A DNA stretch of 64,000 nt. Source: Intestinibacillus sp. Marseille-P6563 (GTDB taxonomy: Bacteria > Bacillota > Clostridia > Oscillospirales > Butyricicoccaceae). The translations under genes and the position numbers were made by a program. Location: the NCBI RefSeq assembly GCF_900604335.1, contig NZ_UWOD01000002.1, positions 930,001-994,000 of the forward strand. The letters run 5' to 3'. Position 1 is the first letter of the stretch, and every line of letters starts with the position of its first letter. This document shows, piece by piece, positions 45,241 through 54,894 of the stretch. Under the pieces are notes generated by a model, which saw only the letters and a program-made list of their open reading frames with translations, was not told the DNA's origin and searched no databases.

Positions 45241-45261
45241 CCTTCTTCTCCTTGCTGCCTG

Positions 45262-45762
45262 TTACAGCGCCGGCCCGAGATCGGCCGGAAAACGGCCGGC
45301 TTCTTCGAGGCCTTTGAACCCGGTCTGCCGCAGCGCTTCAAACACAGTCACGGCCACCGAATTGGATAAATTGAGGCTGCGTGCTCCTTCCCGCATGGGG
45401 ATACGCAGACAGCGCTCCGGATGCTGGGTGAGCAGGTCTTCGGGCAGGCCGCGGGTTTCCTTACCGAACATCAGATAAGAGCCATCGGCAAACGATGCTT
45501 CGGTGTAGGCGCGCGGCGCTTTGGTAGTCAGATAGTAATAGGGTCCTGCGGGATTTTTCTCAAAAAAATCCGCTAGGTTTTTATAATACCGGATGTCCAG
45601 CAAATGCCAGTAATCCAGACCGGCGCGTTTGAGCTGCCGGTCGTCAATCGAAAACCCGAGCGGTTCCACCAGATGAAGCACCGAACCGGTCGCGGCACAG
45701 GTGCGCGCGATGTTGCCGGTGTTCTGCGGGATCTCGGGTTCGACCAAAACGATATGGAACAT
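45262..45762 (-). CDS. trmL: tRNA (cytidine/uridine-34-2'-O)-methyltransferase TrmL
   Basis: A 166-residue SPOUT-fold methyltransferase: PEIPQNTGNIARTCAATG at the start, the AdoMet knot with FGKETRGLPEDLL and IPMREGARSLNLSNSVAV. It methylates the wobble ribose of Leu tRNAs. Normal length. ATG 45762 follows AGAGG. Confidence 0.95.
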   Translation of the reverse strand: MFHIVLVEPEIPQNTGNIARTCAATGSVLHLVEPLGFSIDDRQLKRAGLDYWHLLDIRYYKNLADFFEKNPAGPYYYLTTKAPRAYTEASFADGSYLMFGKETRGLPEDLLTQHPERCLRIPMREGARSLNLSNSVAVTVFEALRQTGFKGLEEAGRFPADLGPAL

Positions 45763-45844
45763 AACAATCCTCTTTTTTTACGAAGTACGCTTTTATTTTA
45801 TGAGATTTTACGTGATTTTTCAAGGACTTTATATCCTTTTGCGC

Positions 45845-45885
45845 AAAAAAACATCCCCCAATCCGGAAAAATCGGGGGATATTTG
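45845..45885 (-). terminator. Terminator after the sigma-associated membrane protein
   Basis: ATCCCCC / GGGGGAT around a 14-base loop, followed on the minus strand by a seven-T run. Confidence 0.7.
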
Positions 45886-45893
45886 AAAAAAGG

Positions 45894-46856
45894 TCAGTCC
45901 ATTTGGGCGTACACGCCGTAAACATAGCCTTCGGTTTGGGCCTGCTCGTCGGTGAGCACTTCGCCAGTCAGTTGCCGGCCGCTTCCGGAATCCGGGTAAA
46001 TCACCGCCAGCTTGCCGGTGTGCAGGGTCATGGTTTGGGTCTGCTGTGCGCCATCGGTGAACGTGACCGTGACGGTCAGTTTGGCGCCTTCGAAGGTATC
46101 GATCCGGCTGTGCCATGCTTCCCGCAGGTCGGCGGTTTCCTCCATTTGCTCAGGCGCTGCCCAGAATCCATAGCTGGTGTCCGGGTCATAGAGTTCCTCA
46201 AAGCCGTTTTCCAGCTTCCAGCAAACATCGGCACACCATTGCATCTCGTCCTCGGTATCGCCCAGGCCATACGGCATCACCACATCGGCGCCCTCCAAGC
46301 GGGGGTCTGAAATGGCGTCCGCAGCCGCCGCAGCCGAACTTTTGCCATCCCGCAGGGCGGCATCGGCCGCCGATGCCATCTGGTAATAGGCATCTGGATC
46401 GAAATCGGTCAGGGTTTTGGTGCGATAAAGCGCCCCTTGATCGATGGATGCGCTGACTGTCGCAATGTTGTCCCCGGTCACCCGGAACAGACAGCCGGAA
46501 AAAAAGCCTTGCTCCGAATCATCCACGCCTGCGCCATCGGCAAACACGATGGTGCTGTTTTTCGGTTCCATGGTTTCGCCGGTATCGGCCGCATACGCCA
46601 CCAGACCAAACGTATGGCTGACCGCCACTCCGCCTGCGCTGTCCGGTGTCTGGGTTCGGATTGCCGCACCGCCTGCCAAAATGCCAAACGCACAGGCGGC
46701 TGCCAAAATGCGTTTCATCCCACGAAACCGCGGTGCTTTTGCTGCATCAGACGCCGGGTTTTGCCGCGCCTGATGCGCTGCCCAAAGGGTGCGCGTCCGC
46801 AGCGATTCGGGCGCCTGCATCTTCTGTAAATCGCTCAGTCGTTTGGTTTGTTTCAT
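45894..46856 (-). CDS. Membrane protein paired with an ECF sigma factor (probable anti-sigma factor)
   Basis: A 320-residue protein: about 45 cytoplasmic residues (LSDLQKMQAPESLRTRTL), a membrane segment at about residues 48-65, and a large outside domain with no motif I know. There is no zinc HxxxCxxC anti-sigma motif. The location next to the sigma gene and the topology suggest an anti-sigma factor that senses the envelope; this is inference. ATG 46856 follows GGAGGGCG. Its first 110 bases overlap the sigma gene in another frame. Confidence 0.7.
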   Translation of the reverse strand: MKQTKRLSDLQKMQAPESLRTRTLWAAHQARQNPASDAAKAPRFRGMKRILAAACAFGILAGGAAIRTQTPDSAGGVAVSHTFGLVAYAADTGETMEPKNSTIVFADGAGVDDSEQGFFSGCLFRVTGDNIATVSASIDQGALYRTKTLTDFDPDAYYQMASAADAALRDGKSSAAAAADAISDPRLEGADVVMPYGLGDTEDEMQWCADVCWKLENGFEELYDPDTSYGFWAAPEQMEETADLREAWHSRIDTFEGAKLTVTVTFTDGAQQTQTMTLHTGKLAVIYPDSGSGRQLTGEVLTDEQAQTEGYVYGVYAQMD

Positions 46857-47346
46857 CGTCATCGCCCTCCAAAATCTCTTTGAGTTGTTTGCGTGCCCGG
46901 TGCAGCCGGGTGCGTACGGTCGCTGGCCGGCAGCCGGTGATGTGCGCGATCTCCTCGGTACCATAGCCTTCCACATAATGCAGATAGACCGGCGTGCGCA
47001 GCCGTGCGGGCAGGCTCGCCACCGCCTGCCACAGCGCGGTATAGTCCTCGTCTTCCGGCGCTGCCGCATCCGGAAGAGCCTCCAGCGGTGCCGTGCGTTT
47101 GAACCAGGCCGCGCGCCGCAGATCGTTGCACCGGCTGGCGGTCACCCGCAGCAGCCAGGCTTTGAGGTGCTCGTCATCGGCAAACGCAGTCGTGTCGCGC
47201 AGCAGCCGCAAAAAGACATCCTGATACACATCCTCGGCGTCGGCCCGGGAACCCAGGCGGCACAACGCCAGGCGGTATACCGCATCCCCGCACAGCTTCA
47301 TCGCCCGCAGCAAAAATGCGTCGGTGCGCTGCGAAGTATCCTCCAT
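46747..47346 (-). CDS. ECF (sigma-70 family, extracytoplasmic function) sigma factor
   Basis: A 199-residue sigma factor. Region 2 is at about 10-80 (LGSRADAEDVYQDVFLRLLR; AWLLRVTASRCNDLRR) and region 4 at about 100-160 (LPARLRTPVYLHYVEGYGTE; TGCRPATVRTRLHRARKQL). The normal family end would be near KEILEGDDDE (residue 164); here about 36 more codons are read over the start of the next gene. ATG 47346 has GGAGGAGGG upstream. Confidence 0.9.
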   Translation of the reverse strand: MEDTSQRTDAFLLRAMKLCGDAVYRLALCRLGSRADAEDVYQDVFLRLLRDTTAFADDEHLKAWLLRVTASRCNDLRRAAWFKRTAPLEALPDAAAPEDEDYTALWQAVASLPARLRTPVYLHYVEGYGTEEIAHITGCRPATVRTRLHRARKQLKEILEGDDDETNQTTERFTEDAGARIAADAHPLGSASGAAKPGV

Positions 47347-47404
47347 GCTGTCCCTCCTCCTTTCTGCAAACAACACGATTGAGGGCGCTCGATTGTTCCC
47401 GGAA

Positions 47405-47440
47405 AACAGAAAAAAACGCGCCCGCAGGCGCGTTTTTTAT
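47405..47440 (-). terminator. Terminator of the rimP-ribF operon
   Basis: AAAAAACGCGCC / GGCGCGTTTTTT around CGCA, directly after ribF. Confidence 0.9.
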
Positions 47441-48339
47441 TATGCGAAAAATTCCCGGGTCTGCCGCACATTTTCGGCAATGGCGGCCTTGAGTGCGTCG
47501 ACCGACTCGAACGCCTGCTCCGGACGCAGGAACTTATGCAGCTCGACATGGATGAACTGCCCATACAGGTCGCCGTCAAAGTCGAGCAGATGCGGTTCAA
47601 TGGTCGGCCCACCGCCATCGACAAAGGTGGGCTTGACACCGATATTGGTCGCCGCCAGATAGGACTGGTCGCCGACGACCACACGGGTGGCATACACGCC
47701 ATACGGCGGCAACGCCATCTCTTCCGGCAGCGCGAGATTGACCGTCGGCACGCCCAGCGTGCGGGTGCCAACCTTGCGTCCATGTTCGACAATGCCGGAA
47801 ATCGTATAGGGATGGCCCAAAAATTCGGTAGCCCGTTCCATATCCCCCTGCCGGATGAGCTGCCGGATGTAGGTGGACGAAACGACGACACCGTCGATCT
47901 TCACGTCCTGGATGCAGTCATAACCGATGCCGGCTTTGCGGCATTCTTCGGCCATGCCTTCCGCGGTTCCCAGGCCCTTATACCCAAAGCGGTTGTTGTG
48001 GCCCGAGATGATGTATTTGGCATGAAATTTACCAATCAGCAGCTTGTGGATAAAATCACGCCAATCCATGGTGCGCAATTCGGTGAAGTGGCCGAAAATA
48101 ACTTCATCCACGCCGCCCAGCCGTTTGATCTCATCGGCACGGCCCGCATGAGCGGTCAGCATGGGCACCGGGACGCCCGACATGACCGAACTGGGATGCT
48201 GGTCAAAGGTGAACACCGACGAGATGCCGCCGATGTCTTTTGCCCGCAAAATAGCCCGTTCCATCAGAGCCTGATGGCCGCGATGTACCCCGTCAAAATA
48301 TCCAAGCGCGATGGCGCGCGGTCGGTTTTCGATATGCAT
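47440..48339 (-). CDS. ribF: Bifunctional riboflavin kinase / FAD synthetase
   Basis: A 299-residue enzyme making FMN and FAD. The N-terminal nucleotidyltransferase domain has GYFDGVHRGHQAL and SGHNNRFGYKGLGT (in place of the more usual GENFRFG) plus VVSSTYIR; the C-terminal kinase domain has GRKVGTRTLGVPTVNL and ATNIGVKPT. ATG 48339 has GGGGGAAAG upstream; the 15 codons before it overlap truB and are rejected. Last gene of the rimP-nusA-infB operon. Confidence 0.94.
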   Translation of the reverse strand: MHIENRPRAIALGYFDGVHRGHQALMERAILRAKDIGGISSVFTFDQHPSSVMSGVPVPMLTAHAGRADEIKRLGGVDEVIFGHFTELRTMDWRDFIHKLLIGKFHAKYIISGHNNRFGYKGLGTAEGMAEECRKAGIGYDCIQDVKIDGVVVSSTYIRQLIRQGDMERATEFLGHPYTISGIVEHGRKVGTRTLGVPTVNLALPEEMALPPYGVYATRVVVGDQSYLAATNIGVKPTFVDGGGPTIEPHLLDFDGDLYGQFIHVELHKFLRPEQAFESVDALKAAIAENVRQTREFFA

Positions 48340-48361
48340 TGGGTCTTTCCCCCTGTATTTC

Positions 48362-49279
48362 TTACCGGAAATTTTTATACACAAATAATCCTACGCCGCC
48401 TTTGTCCAGCGTGCGCACCTGGCCGAGCATGCGGAACTGGTCCCCCTCGTATACCCGCACGAGCATGTCCGGCGTTTCGGGCAGGCCCTTTGCCTGACGC
48501 GGGAATACCACTGCCCCGCGCGCCGCGCGTTCGCCGCCCTCGGCGGTCAAATACACGGCCGGATGCTCGAGAAACAGGCTGTCGGTCGGCCGCAAAAGCG
48601 ACTGCATCTGGCCGGCTTCCATCGCCCGCTCGACCGCGGCAAAGTCCGTGGTCTCCTCGAGCGCATACGCGCCCGACCGCGTGCGCACCAGACTGTGCAT
48701 GGCTGCCCAGGTGCCAAGTCTTTCACCCAGGTCGTTGACCAGCGTGCGCACATAGGTGCCCTTGCTGGCTACCACGCGGAAGGTACCGCGCTGCGCGGCC
48801 TCGTCAAAGTCCAGCAGCTCGATCTCCGGCACCACGATCTCGCGCGTCGGGCGCTCGACCTCCTGTCTCTTGCGGGCCAGGTCGTACAGCTTGCGGCCGC
48901 CGACCTTGACCGCCGAATACATGGGCGGCAGCTGCTGCTGCACGCCCTGGAACCCGGCCAGCGCCTGCCGCACGGCGGCGATATCCACCCGCTTGTCCGA
49001 AGTATGCAGGGTCTGTCCGGTGGTATCCTGAGTGTCAGTGGCCAGGCCCAGCGTGAACCCGGCCACATATTCCTTGTCCTGCGCGGCCGCAAAATCGGCC
49101 GCTTTGGTCGCCCCGCCTACAAAGACGGGCAGCACACCGGTCGCCATGGGGTCGAGCGTGCCGCCGTGACCGATGCGGCGGGTCTTTAAGATGCCCCGCA
49201 GCTTGGCTACCACGTCGTGTGATGTGAAGCCCTGGGGCTTGTTCATCAGTAAAATCCCGTTTAGCGTCTGTTGTTCCAT
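48362..49279 (-). CDS. truB: tRNA pseudouridine-55 synthase
   Basis: A 305-residue enzyme with the catalytic Asp in GHGGTLDPMATGVLPV (residue about 43), SAVKVGGRKLYDLARK, and VVASKGTYVRTLVNDLG. It makes pseudouridine in the T loop of tRNAs. It starts nine bases after nrnA. Confidence 0.96.
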   Translation of the reverse strand: MEQQTLNGILLMNKPQGFTSHDVVAKLRGILKTRRIGHGGTLDPMATGVLPVFVGGATKAADFAAAQDKEYVAGFTLGLATDTQDTTGQTLHTSDKRVDIAAVRQALAGFQGVQQQLPPMYSAVKVGGRKLYDLARKRQEVERPTREIVVPEIELLDFDEAAQRGTFRVVASKGTYVRTLVNDLGERLGTWAAMHSLVRTRSGAYALEETTDFAAVERAMEAGQMQSLLRPTDSLFLEHPAVYLTAEGGERAARGAVVFPRQAKGLPETPDMLVRVYEGDQFRMLGQVRTLDKGGVGLFVYKNFR

Positions 49280-49288
49280 CGTCTGCCC

Positions 49289-50257
49289 TCAAAGGCTGCT
49301 CTGCTGGTAGACTTCCTTGGTGGCCAGCAGCAGACGCTGCTTGGCCTGCATCATGTCCACTCCAGCCGGGAAAGATGCACCACCCGCGCGCAGATGGCCG
49401 CCGCCGCCGCATTTGCTGCAAATGGCCGAAGCGTCCACTTCCTTGGTCGTGCGCACCGATGCTTTGATGGTGCCATCCTTGTTTTCGGTCAGGGTGATGC
49501 CGACCTGCACGCCTTCGATCTGGCGGGTGAGCGACGCGATCGAGTCCAAATCGTCCATGTCTGCGCCGGTGCGGTCGATGTCCGCCCGCCACAGAAGGGC
49601 CAGCGCGACCTTGCGGTCCATGGCAAACTCCATGGTGTCGAAAATGATGCGCTCCATCTCAAACCGCGGCCAGCTCTTGACTTCAAAGAGCGCGCGATTG
49701 ATTTCGCCCCCATCGATGCCGGCTTCCAGACAGTCGGCCGCCACGCGCAGCGTGTGCGGCACGGTGTTGGAGAATTTAAAGCAGCCGGTATCGGTCGAGA
49801 TGGCGATATAGATGCACCGCGCGATGTCGCGCGTAAGCGTCACGCCCAGTGCCTTGAGTACGTCGTAGATGACCTCGGCACAGCCGCCCGCCTGGGGACG
49901 GATGAGGTTGTGCTTGCCGATGCCGGGGTTAGAGCGGTGATGGTCGAGCGCAAGGTCGATCTTGCCGATATACCCCTGCGCATTGTCGGAAAATAGGTTG
50001 GTGTCCGCGATGTCGGTGGTCACGACAAAAGCAGGCACAAAGCCTTCCGGCGGGTAGCAGGGTACGATGAGCGATTCATACCGCTTGGTGATCTCGGGGT
50101 TTTCCAGCACATAAGCGTTCTTGCCCAGCTGCCGCAGGCCGCGGCACAGCGCGCCCGCGCAGCCGGTCGTGTCGCCGTCCGGCCGGCGATGGGACAGAAT
50201 GAGAATATCGTCCGCCTGCCGCAGCAGGGCGGCGGCTTCGGCTACGGTGACGTTCAT
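49289..50257 (-). CDS. nrnA: DHH/DHHA1 phosphoesterase (NrnA-type oligoribonuclease / pAp phosphatase)
   Basis: A 322-residue protein: DHH domain with ILSHRRPDGDTTGCAGAL, the DIADTNLFS segment and DLALDHHRSNPG (the DHH motif); a DHHA1 domain at the end has CGGGGHLRAGGASFPAG. The family degrades short RNA or pGpG and 3',5'-pAp. Its ATG overlaps the rbfA stop by four bases. Confidence 0.93.
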   Translation of the reverse strand: MNVTVAEAAALLRQADDILILSHRRPDGDTTGCAGALCRGLRQLGKNAYVLENPEITKRYESLIVPCYPPEGFVPAFVVTTDIADTNLFSDNAQGYIGKIDLALDHHRSNPGIGKHNLIRPQAGGCAEVIYDVLKALGVTLTRDIARCIYIAISTDTGCFKFSNTVPHTLRVAADCLEAGIDGGEINRALFEVKSWPRFEMERIIFDTMEFAMDRKVALALLWRADIDRTGADMDDLDSIASLTRQIEGVQVGITLTENKDGTIKASVRTTKEVDASAICSKCGGGGHLRAGGASFPAGVDMMQAKQRLLLATKEVYQQSSL

Positions 50258-50631
50258 GCTTCGTCCTCCCCGCTGCCCATCTTGCCTTCGCGCTCGAGTC
50301 CGTGGATGACCTGAGAGATGTGTGCGCCGTGGGTGATGGACTCGTCCAGTTCAAAGACCAGCTCGGGCGCATAGCGCAGCTGGACCTTGTGGCCAACTTC
50401 CCGGCGCAGCCAGCCGGACGCGGATTTCAAGCCCTTCATCACGTCCTTGGCCTGTTCGGGGGTGCCGAGCACCGAAATATAAACCTTGGCATAGCGCAGG
50501 TCGTTGGTCACTTCGCAATGGGTGACCGAAACCAGGCCGTTTTGCACACGCGGGTCCTTGACCGCGCGCAGCGCTTCGGCCAGCGCGCGCATGACCTCTT
50601 CGGAAATGCGGGTGATGCGATTGCTTGCCAT
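50254..50631 (-). CDS. rbfA: 30S ribosome-binding factor RbfA
   Basis: A 125-residue KH-fold maturation factor for 16S rRNA (ISEEVMRALAEALRAVKDPRV; YAKVYISVLGTPEQAKDVMK; LRYAPELVFELDESI). It follows infB, with AGGAGG before ATG 50631. Confidence 0.95.
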   Translation of the reverse strand: MASNRITRISEEVMRALAEALRAVKDPRVQNGLVSVTHCEVTNDLRYAKVYISVLGTPEQAKDVMKGLKSASGWLRREVGHKVQLRYAPELVFELDESITHGAHISQVIHGLEREGKMGSGEDEA

Positions 50632-50705
50632 ATGGATTGACCTCCTTTTCGGGGGAATACAAAACAGGGCGGGCGACAGGCCCGCCCTGTGAGTGAATAC
50701 GTTCT

Positions 50706-53021
50706 TTATCCCGGAATTTCTTCCATAACAAAGGCTTCGAATACGTCGCCTTCCTTGATGTCGTTGAAGTTTTCAAAGCCGCAGCCGCACTCATAGCCGG
50801 ATGCAACTTCCTTGACGTCGTCCTTGAAGCGCTTGAGCGAGGACAGCACGCCCTCGTGGATGACGATGCCGTCGCGCACGATGCGCACCTGCGCATGGCG
50901 CTGGATCTTGCCGTCCTGCACGTAGCAGCCTGCGATGGTGCCCACACCGGATACGCGGAAGGTGGTGCGCACTTCGGCATGGCCGAGCACAGCCTCGCGG
51001 AACTTGGGTGCGAGCATGCCCTTCATAGCCTGCTCCATCTCCTCGATGCAGTCGTAGATGACGCGGTACATGCGCATGTCGACGCCCTGCTGGGCTGCCG
51101 AATCGGTCGCCGTACGGTCGGGACGAACGTTAAAGCCAACGATGATCGCGCCCGAAGCCGCGGCCAGCATAACGTCGGATTCGTTGATCGCGCCAACTGC
51201 GCCGTGGATGACCTTGACGCGCACTTCTTCGTTGGACAGCTTTTCCAGGCTGGCGCGGATGGCCTCGACCGAACCCTGTACGTCGGCCTTGACGATGATG
51301 TTCAGTTCCTTCATCTCGCCTTCCTGGATGGACTGGAACAGGTTGTCGAGCGTAACCTTGTGGAAAGCCTTGTTGCGCTCTTCCTTTTCCTTCTCCTTAC
51401 GCTGTTCGACCAGCTGACGGGCCATCTTCTCGTCGTCGACCGCGTAGAAGATGTCGCCTGCGCCCGGCACTTCAGCCAGACCGATGATCTCGACCGGAAC
51501 CGACGGGCCTGCGGACTTGATCTTGCGACCGTCGTCGTCGGTCATCGCGCGGACACGGCCGACCGCCGTACCGGCGATGATGCTGTCGCCCGTGTGCAGG
51601 GTACCGTTCTGGACCAGAACGGTCGCAACCGGGCCGCGGCCCTTGTCGAGCTTGGCTTCGATGACCGTACCCTTGGCCTGACGGTTGGGGTTGGCCTTGA
51701 GGTCGGCGACCTCGGCGGTCAGCAGGACCATTTCGAGCAGGTTTTCGATGCCCTGGCCGTACTTAGCCGAAATGTTGCAGACGATCGTGTCGCCGCCCCA
51801 TTCTTCGGGCACGAGTTCATACTCGGTCAGCTGCTGCAAAATGCGCTCGGGATTCGCGCCGTCTTTATCGATCTTGTTGACGGCCACGATGATCGGCACA
51901 TTGGCTGCCTTGGCGTGGTTGATGGCTTCGATAGTCTGCGGCATGATGCCGTCGTCGGCTGCCACGACCAGAATCGCGATATCGGTAACCTGTGCGCCGC
52001 GGGCACGCATGGACGTAAATGCCGCATGGCCCGGGGTGTCGAGGAAGGTGATCGGCTTGCCGCCAACCTTGACGCGGTATGCACCGATGTGCTGGGTAAT
52101 GCCGCCGGCTTCGCCTTCGGTGACCTTGGTCTTACGGATGGCGTCGAGCAGCGAGGTCTTACCATGGTCAACGTGACCCATAACCACAACGACCGGGTCG
52201 CGGGGCTGCAGGTTCTCTTCCTTGTCCTCGGATTCGTCAAACAGCTTTTCCTCGATGGTGACATGCACTTCGCGCTCGACCTTGGCGCCCATTTCTTCGG
52301 CAACGATGGCCGCGGTGTCAAAGTCGATGGTCTGGGAGATGGACGCCATGACGCCCAGCTTCATCAGTTCCTTGATGACGTCGGCTGCGGTGCGCTTCAT
52401 GCGCTGCGCGAACTCGCCGACATTGATCTCATCCGGGATGGAGACCTTAAGCTGTACCTTCTTGGCCATCTGCTGCTGGCGCTGCAGGCGCTTCATCTTC
52501 TCCTGCTCCTCCTGACGGCGCTTGGAGCCATACTGCTGGCGCGCACGCTGGTCGGACTTCTTGGTCAGCTTCTGCTTCTTCTGGCCGCTCGACTGCATAC
52601 GTTCAGCCTTTTCGGAAACCAGAGAATCGATACGCTCGTCGTACTTGGCCAGGTTGACGTCGCCGCCGCCACGGGTATCGATGCGGTGGACCTGCTTGAC
52701 GCGGGACGAACGCGGCGCTTCCTTCTTTTCTTCTTTGCTTTCGCCTTCGTCCGCCTTGGGCGCAGCTTCCTTGACCGGAGCGGCTTCCTTCTTGCCGCCT
52801 GCCGGGGCTGCCTGCTGGGAACCCAGCACGCGCTCCAAATCATCTACCTGATGATTTTGCGTAAAATACTCAAAAATAATACTCAGTTCGTGATCGTCCA
52901 AAACCTGCATATGATTTTTGGGCGCTTTTGCGTACTTGGTGAGGATGTCGGTCACTTCCTTGGTCGACCGGCCGAAATCCTTCGCCACTTCATGGACTCT
53001 ATACTTGTTATCAATCGCCAT
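50706..53021 (-). CDS. infB: Translation initiation factor IF-2
   Basis: A 771-residue GTPase that places fMet-tRNA on the ribosome. Order: an N-terminal IF2_N motif, a Lys/Glu/Arg-rich linker (residues about 70-200), a second IF2_N motif ([20 protein letters not shown]), GTPase domain with [22 protein letters not shown] and VNKID, then domains II-IV, the C-terminal one binding fMet-tRNA ([18 protein letters not shown]). Shorter linker than in E. coli. Confidence 0.97.
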   Translation of the reverse strand: MAIDNKYRVHEVAKDFGRSTKEVTDILTKYAKAPKNHMQVLDDHELSIIFEYFTQNHQVDDLERVLGSQQAAPAGGKKEAAPVKEAAPKADEGESKEEKKEAPRSSRVKQVHRIDTRGGGDVNLAKYDERIDSLVSEKAERMQSSGQKKQKLTKKSDQRARQQYGSKRRQEEQEKMKRLQRQQQMAKKVQLKVSIPDEINVGEFAQRMKRTAADVIKELMKLGVMASISQTIDFDTAAIVAEEMGAKVEREVHVTIEEKLFDESEDKEENLQPRDPVVVVMGHVDHGKTSLLDAIRKTKVTEGEAGGITQHIGAYRVKVGGKPITFLDTPGHAAFTSMRARGAQVTDIAILVVAADDGIMPQTIEAINHAKAANVPIIVAVNKIDKDGANPERILQQLTEYELVPEEWGGDTIVCNISAKYGQGIENLLEMVLLTAEVADLKANPNRQAKGTVIEAKLDKGRGPVATVLVQNGTLHTGDSIIAGTAVGRVRAMTDDDGRKIKSAGPSVPVEIIGLAEVPGAGDIFYAVDDEKMARQLVEQRKEKEKEERNKAFHKVTLDNLFQSIQEGEMKELNIIVKADVQGSVEAIRASLEKLSNEEVRVKVIHGAVGAINESDVMLAAASGAIIVGFNVRPDRTATDSAAQQGVDMRMYRVIYDCIEEMEQAMKGMLAPKFREAVLGHAEVRTTFRVSGVGTIAGCYVQDGKIQRHAQVRIVRDGIVIHEGVLSSLKRFKDDVKEVASGYECGCGFENFNDIKEGDVFEAFVMEEIPG

Positions 53022-53085
53022 TGGCGCTCACCTCCTGATGATGATTGGTGCGGGGCCAAAGCCTCGCAAAAGGCGGAAAAAGTCG

Positions 53086-53472
53086 TTATTTCTTCTTTTT
53101 CCCCTTGCGGCGGTCAATGCGCGCCTTTTTTTCCGAAACACGCGCGGCGGCCGCCTTGTTTTGGGCGCTGGTATCGGCCAATTTGCCTGCCAGAGCCGCG
53201 GCCATGCCCATATCGCTTATGGCGCAGACCACACATCCGGGCACGCCGATCGCATTGCCCAGCGTTTCCCGCGTGCAGGGCATGGAGAACACCGGAACAC
53301 GCGCATCGTGCCGCATGACCTTGCGGCGCGTGGCATCGCCCGCGTCCTCGGCCAGAAAGATGGCCCGGCATTTTCCGGCCATCACCATTTCGCCCACCTG
53401 TTCTTCGCCGCAGGCCAGCTTGCCGGCGCGGCGGGACAGGCCCAAAAGCCCGAGCACCGGATTAGTTTCCAT
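53086..53472 (-). CDS. ylxQ: YlxQ, L7Ae-type K-turn RNA-binding protein
   Basis: A 128-residue protein of the L7Ae/L30e/Gadd45 family (LGLLGLSRRAGKLACGEEQV; RAIFLAEDAGDATRRKV) with a very basic C-terminal tail (KKARIDRRKGKKKK). It binds K-turn RNA in relatives. ATG 53472 follows GAGGAAG and overlaps the ylxR stop by 11 bases. Confidence 0.92.
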   Translation of the reverse strand: METNPVLGLLGLSRRAGKLACGEEQVGEMVMAGKCRAIFLAEDAGDATRRKVMRHDARVPVFSMPCTRETLGNAIGVPGCVVCAISDMGMAAALAGKLADTSAQNKAAAARVSEKKARIDRRKGKKKK

Positions 53473-53740
53473 GGTTTTCTTCCTCCATGCGCTGCTCCAG
53501 GGCTTCATAAACCGTGTCGGGCACGGTCATCTCGAACGCCCGCTCGATGGCGCGCGCCTTGCGCGCTTTTTTCAGGCATTCGAGGTTCGGGCAGAGATAC
53601 GCGCCGCGGCCGGGCGCCTTGCCCTTAAAATCGAGCGACAATTCGCCTTCGGGCGAACGCACCACACGGATGAGTTCCCGCTTGGGAAACATGGTGCGGC
53701 ACCCTAGGCATTGCCGCATGGGGATTTTTCGTTTCTGCAT
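53462..53740 (-). CDS. ylxR: YlxR (DUF448) RNA-binding protein
   Basis: A 92-residue protein with the DUF448 signature MRQCLGCRTMFPKRELIRVV and KAPGRGAYLCPNLECLKKA. Probably RNA-binding; a nucleoid-associated role has been described for a relative. ATG 53740 has AAAGGGGGA upstream. The longer frame upstream overlaps nusA and is rejected. Confidence 0.93.
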   Translation of the reverse strand: MQKRKIPMRQCLGCRTMFPKRELIRVVRSPEGELSLDFKGKAPGRGAYLCPNLECLKKARKARAIERAFEMTVPDTVYEALEQRMEEENHGN

Positions 53741-53762
53741 GGGTGATCCCCCTTTTCCCGGC

Positions 53763-54875
53763 TTATTCCGCTTCCTGCGCATCCTCCGCCGGTGCTTCGG
53801 TCTCCGGCTCGGACACGGCCGGTTCGGCCTGGGATGCAGGTGCAATATCGATCTTGCAGCCGGTCAGCTTGGCGGCCAGACGGGCGTTTTGGCCTTCCTT
53901 GCCGATCGCCAGGCTGAGCTGGTCGTCGGGCACGATCACGCGGCAGGACTTGCCATCCGGCTGCATGGTGGCCGAGATGACGTCTGCGGGCGCGAGCGCC
54001 GCGGAAACGAACTGGGCCATATCCTCCGACCACTTGATGATGTCGATCTTCTCGCCGCCGAGTTCGTCGACGATGTTGCCCACGCGGGCGCCACGGGTAC
54101 CAACACAAGCGCCGATCGGATCGACGTTTTCGTCCTGCGACCAGACGGCGATCTTGGTGCGGTTGCCTGCTTCGCGGGCGATCGACTTAACTTCGACGAT
54201 GCCGTCGTGGATTTCGGGTACTTCCAGTTCAAACAGGCGCTTGACCAGACCCGGATGGGTGCGCGAGATCATGACCTGCGGGCCGCGGGTGCCGCGGCGT
54301 ACCTCGATGACATAAACCTTGACGCGCTCGCCTTCCTTGAGCGTTTCGCTGCGCACCTGCTCACCGGCGGTGAGCACCGCTTCGGTCTTTTCGCCCTGGG
54401 AGATCATCTCCAGGATGACGTTGCCCGTACGCGGGTCAACCCGGCTGACGGTAGCGTTCAAGATCTCATGTTCCTTGGATTCAAACTCCGAAAGCACCAT
54501 GCCGTGTTCGGCTTCGCGGATGCCCTGGATGATGACCTGCTTGGCCGACTGGGCCGCGATGCGGCCAAAGGACTTGGGCGGGATGTCGATGTCGATCACG
54601 TCGCCCAGCATGGCATTTTTCTTGTATTCGCGCGCTTCTTCCAGGCTCAGTTCCTCGTACGGCTCATAGACATCGTCTACAACCGTCTTGCGCACAAACA
54701 GGCGGATTTCCTTTTTGACGCGGTCGGTTTCGACATAGACGTTATCGGTCATGCCGTCGTTCATCTTTTTATACGCGGCGATCAGCGCCTGGCCGACGCG
54801 CTCGAGCATGTAATCGACCGAAATGCCCTTTTCCTTTTCCAGTTGCTCGAGGGCTGCAAAAAACTCTGCGTTCAT
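53763..54875 (-). CDS. nusA: Transcription termination/antitermination factor NusA
   Basis: A 370-residue protein: N-terminal RNA-polymerase-binding domain (FFAALEQLEKEKGISVDYML), S1 domain (near 135-200), KH1 with VDPIGACVGTRGARVGNIV and KH2 with LAIGKEGQNARLAAKLTG, then a short acidic tail. It has no E. coli-type C-terminal acidic repeats, as usual in Firmicutes. Confidence 0.97.
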   Translation of the reverse strand: MNAEFFAALEQLEKEKGISVDYMLERVGQALIAAYKKMNDGMTDNVYVETDRVKKEIRLFVRKTVVDDVYEPYEELSLEEAREYKKNAMLGDVIDIDIPPKSFGRIAAQSAKQVIIQGIREAEHGMVLSEFESKEHEILNATVSRVDPRTGNVILEMISQGEKTEAVLTAGEQVRSETLKEGERVKVYVIEVRRGTRGPQVMISRTHPGLVKRLFELEVPEIHDGIVEVKSIAREAGNRTKIAVWSQDENVDPIGACVGTRGARVGNIVDELGGEKIDIIKWSEDMAQFVSAALAPADVISATMQPDGKSCRVIVPDDQLSLAIGKEGQNARLAAKLTGCKIDIAPASQAEPAVSEPETEAPAEDAQEAE

Positions 54876-54894
54876 CTTGTCCCAATCACTCCTT

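Noticed and set aside
50856-53318. 820-residue plus-strand frame opposite infB
   Set aside because: Shadow frame; leucine/aspartate-rich composition is typical of antisense reading of infB.
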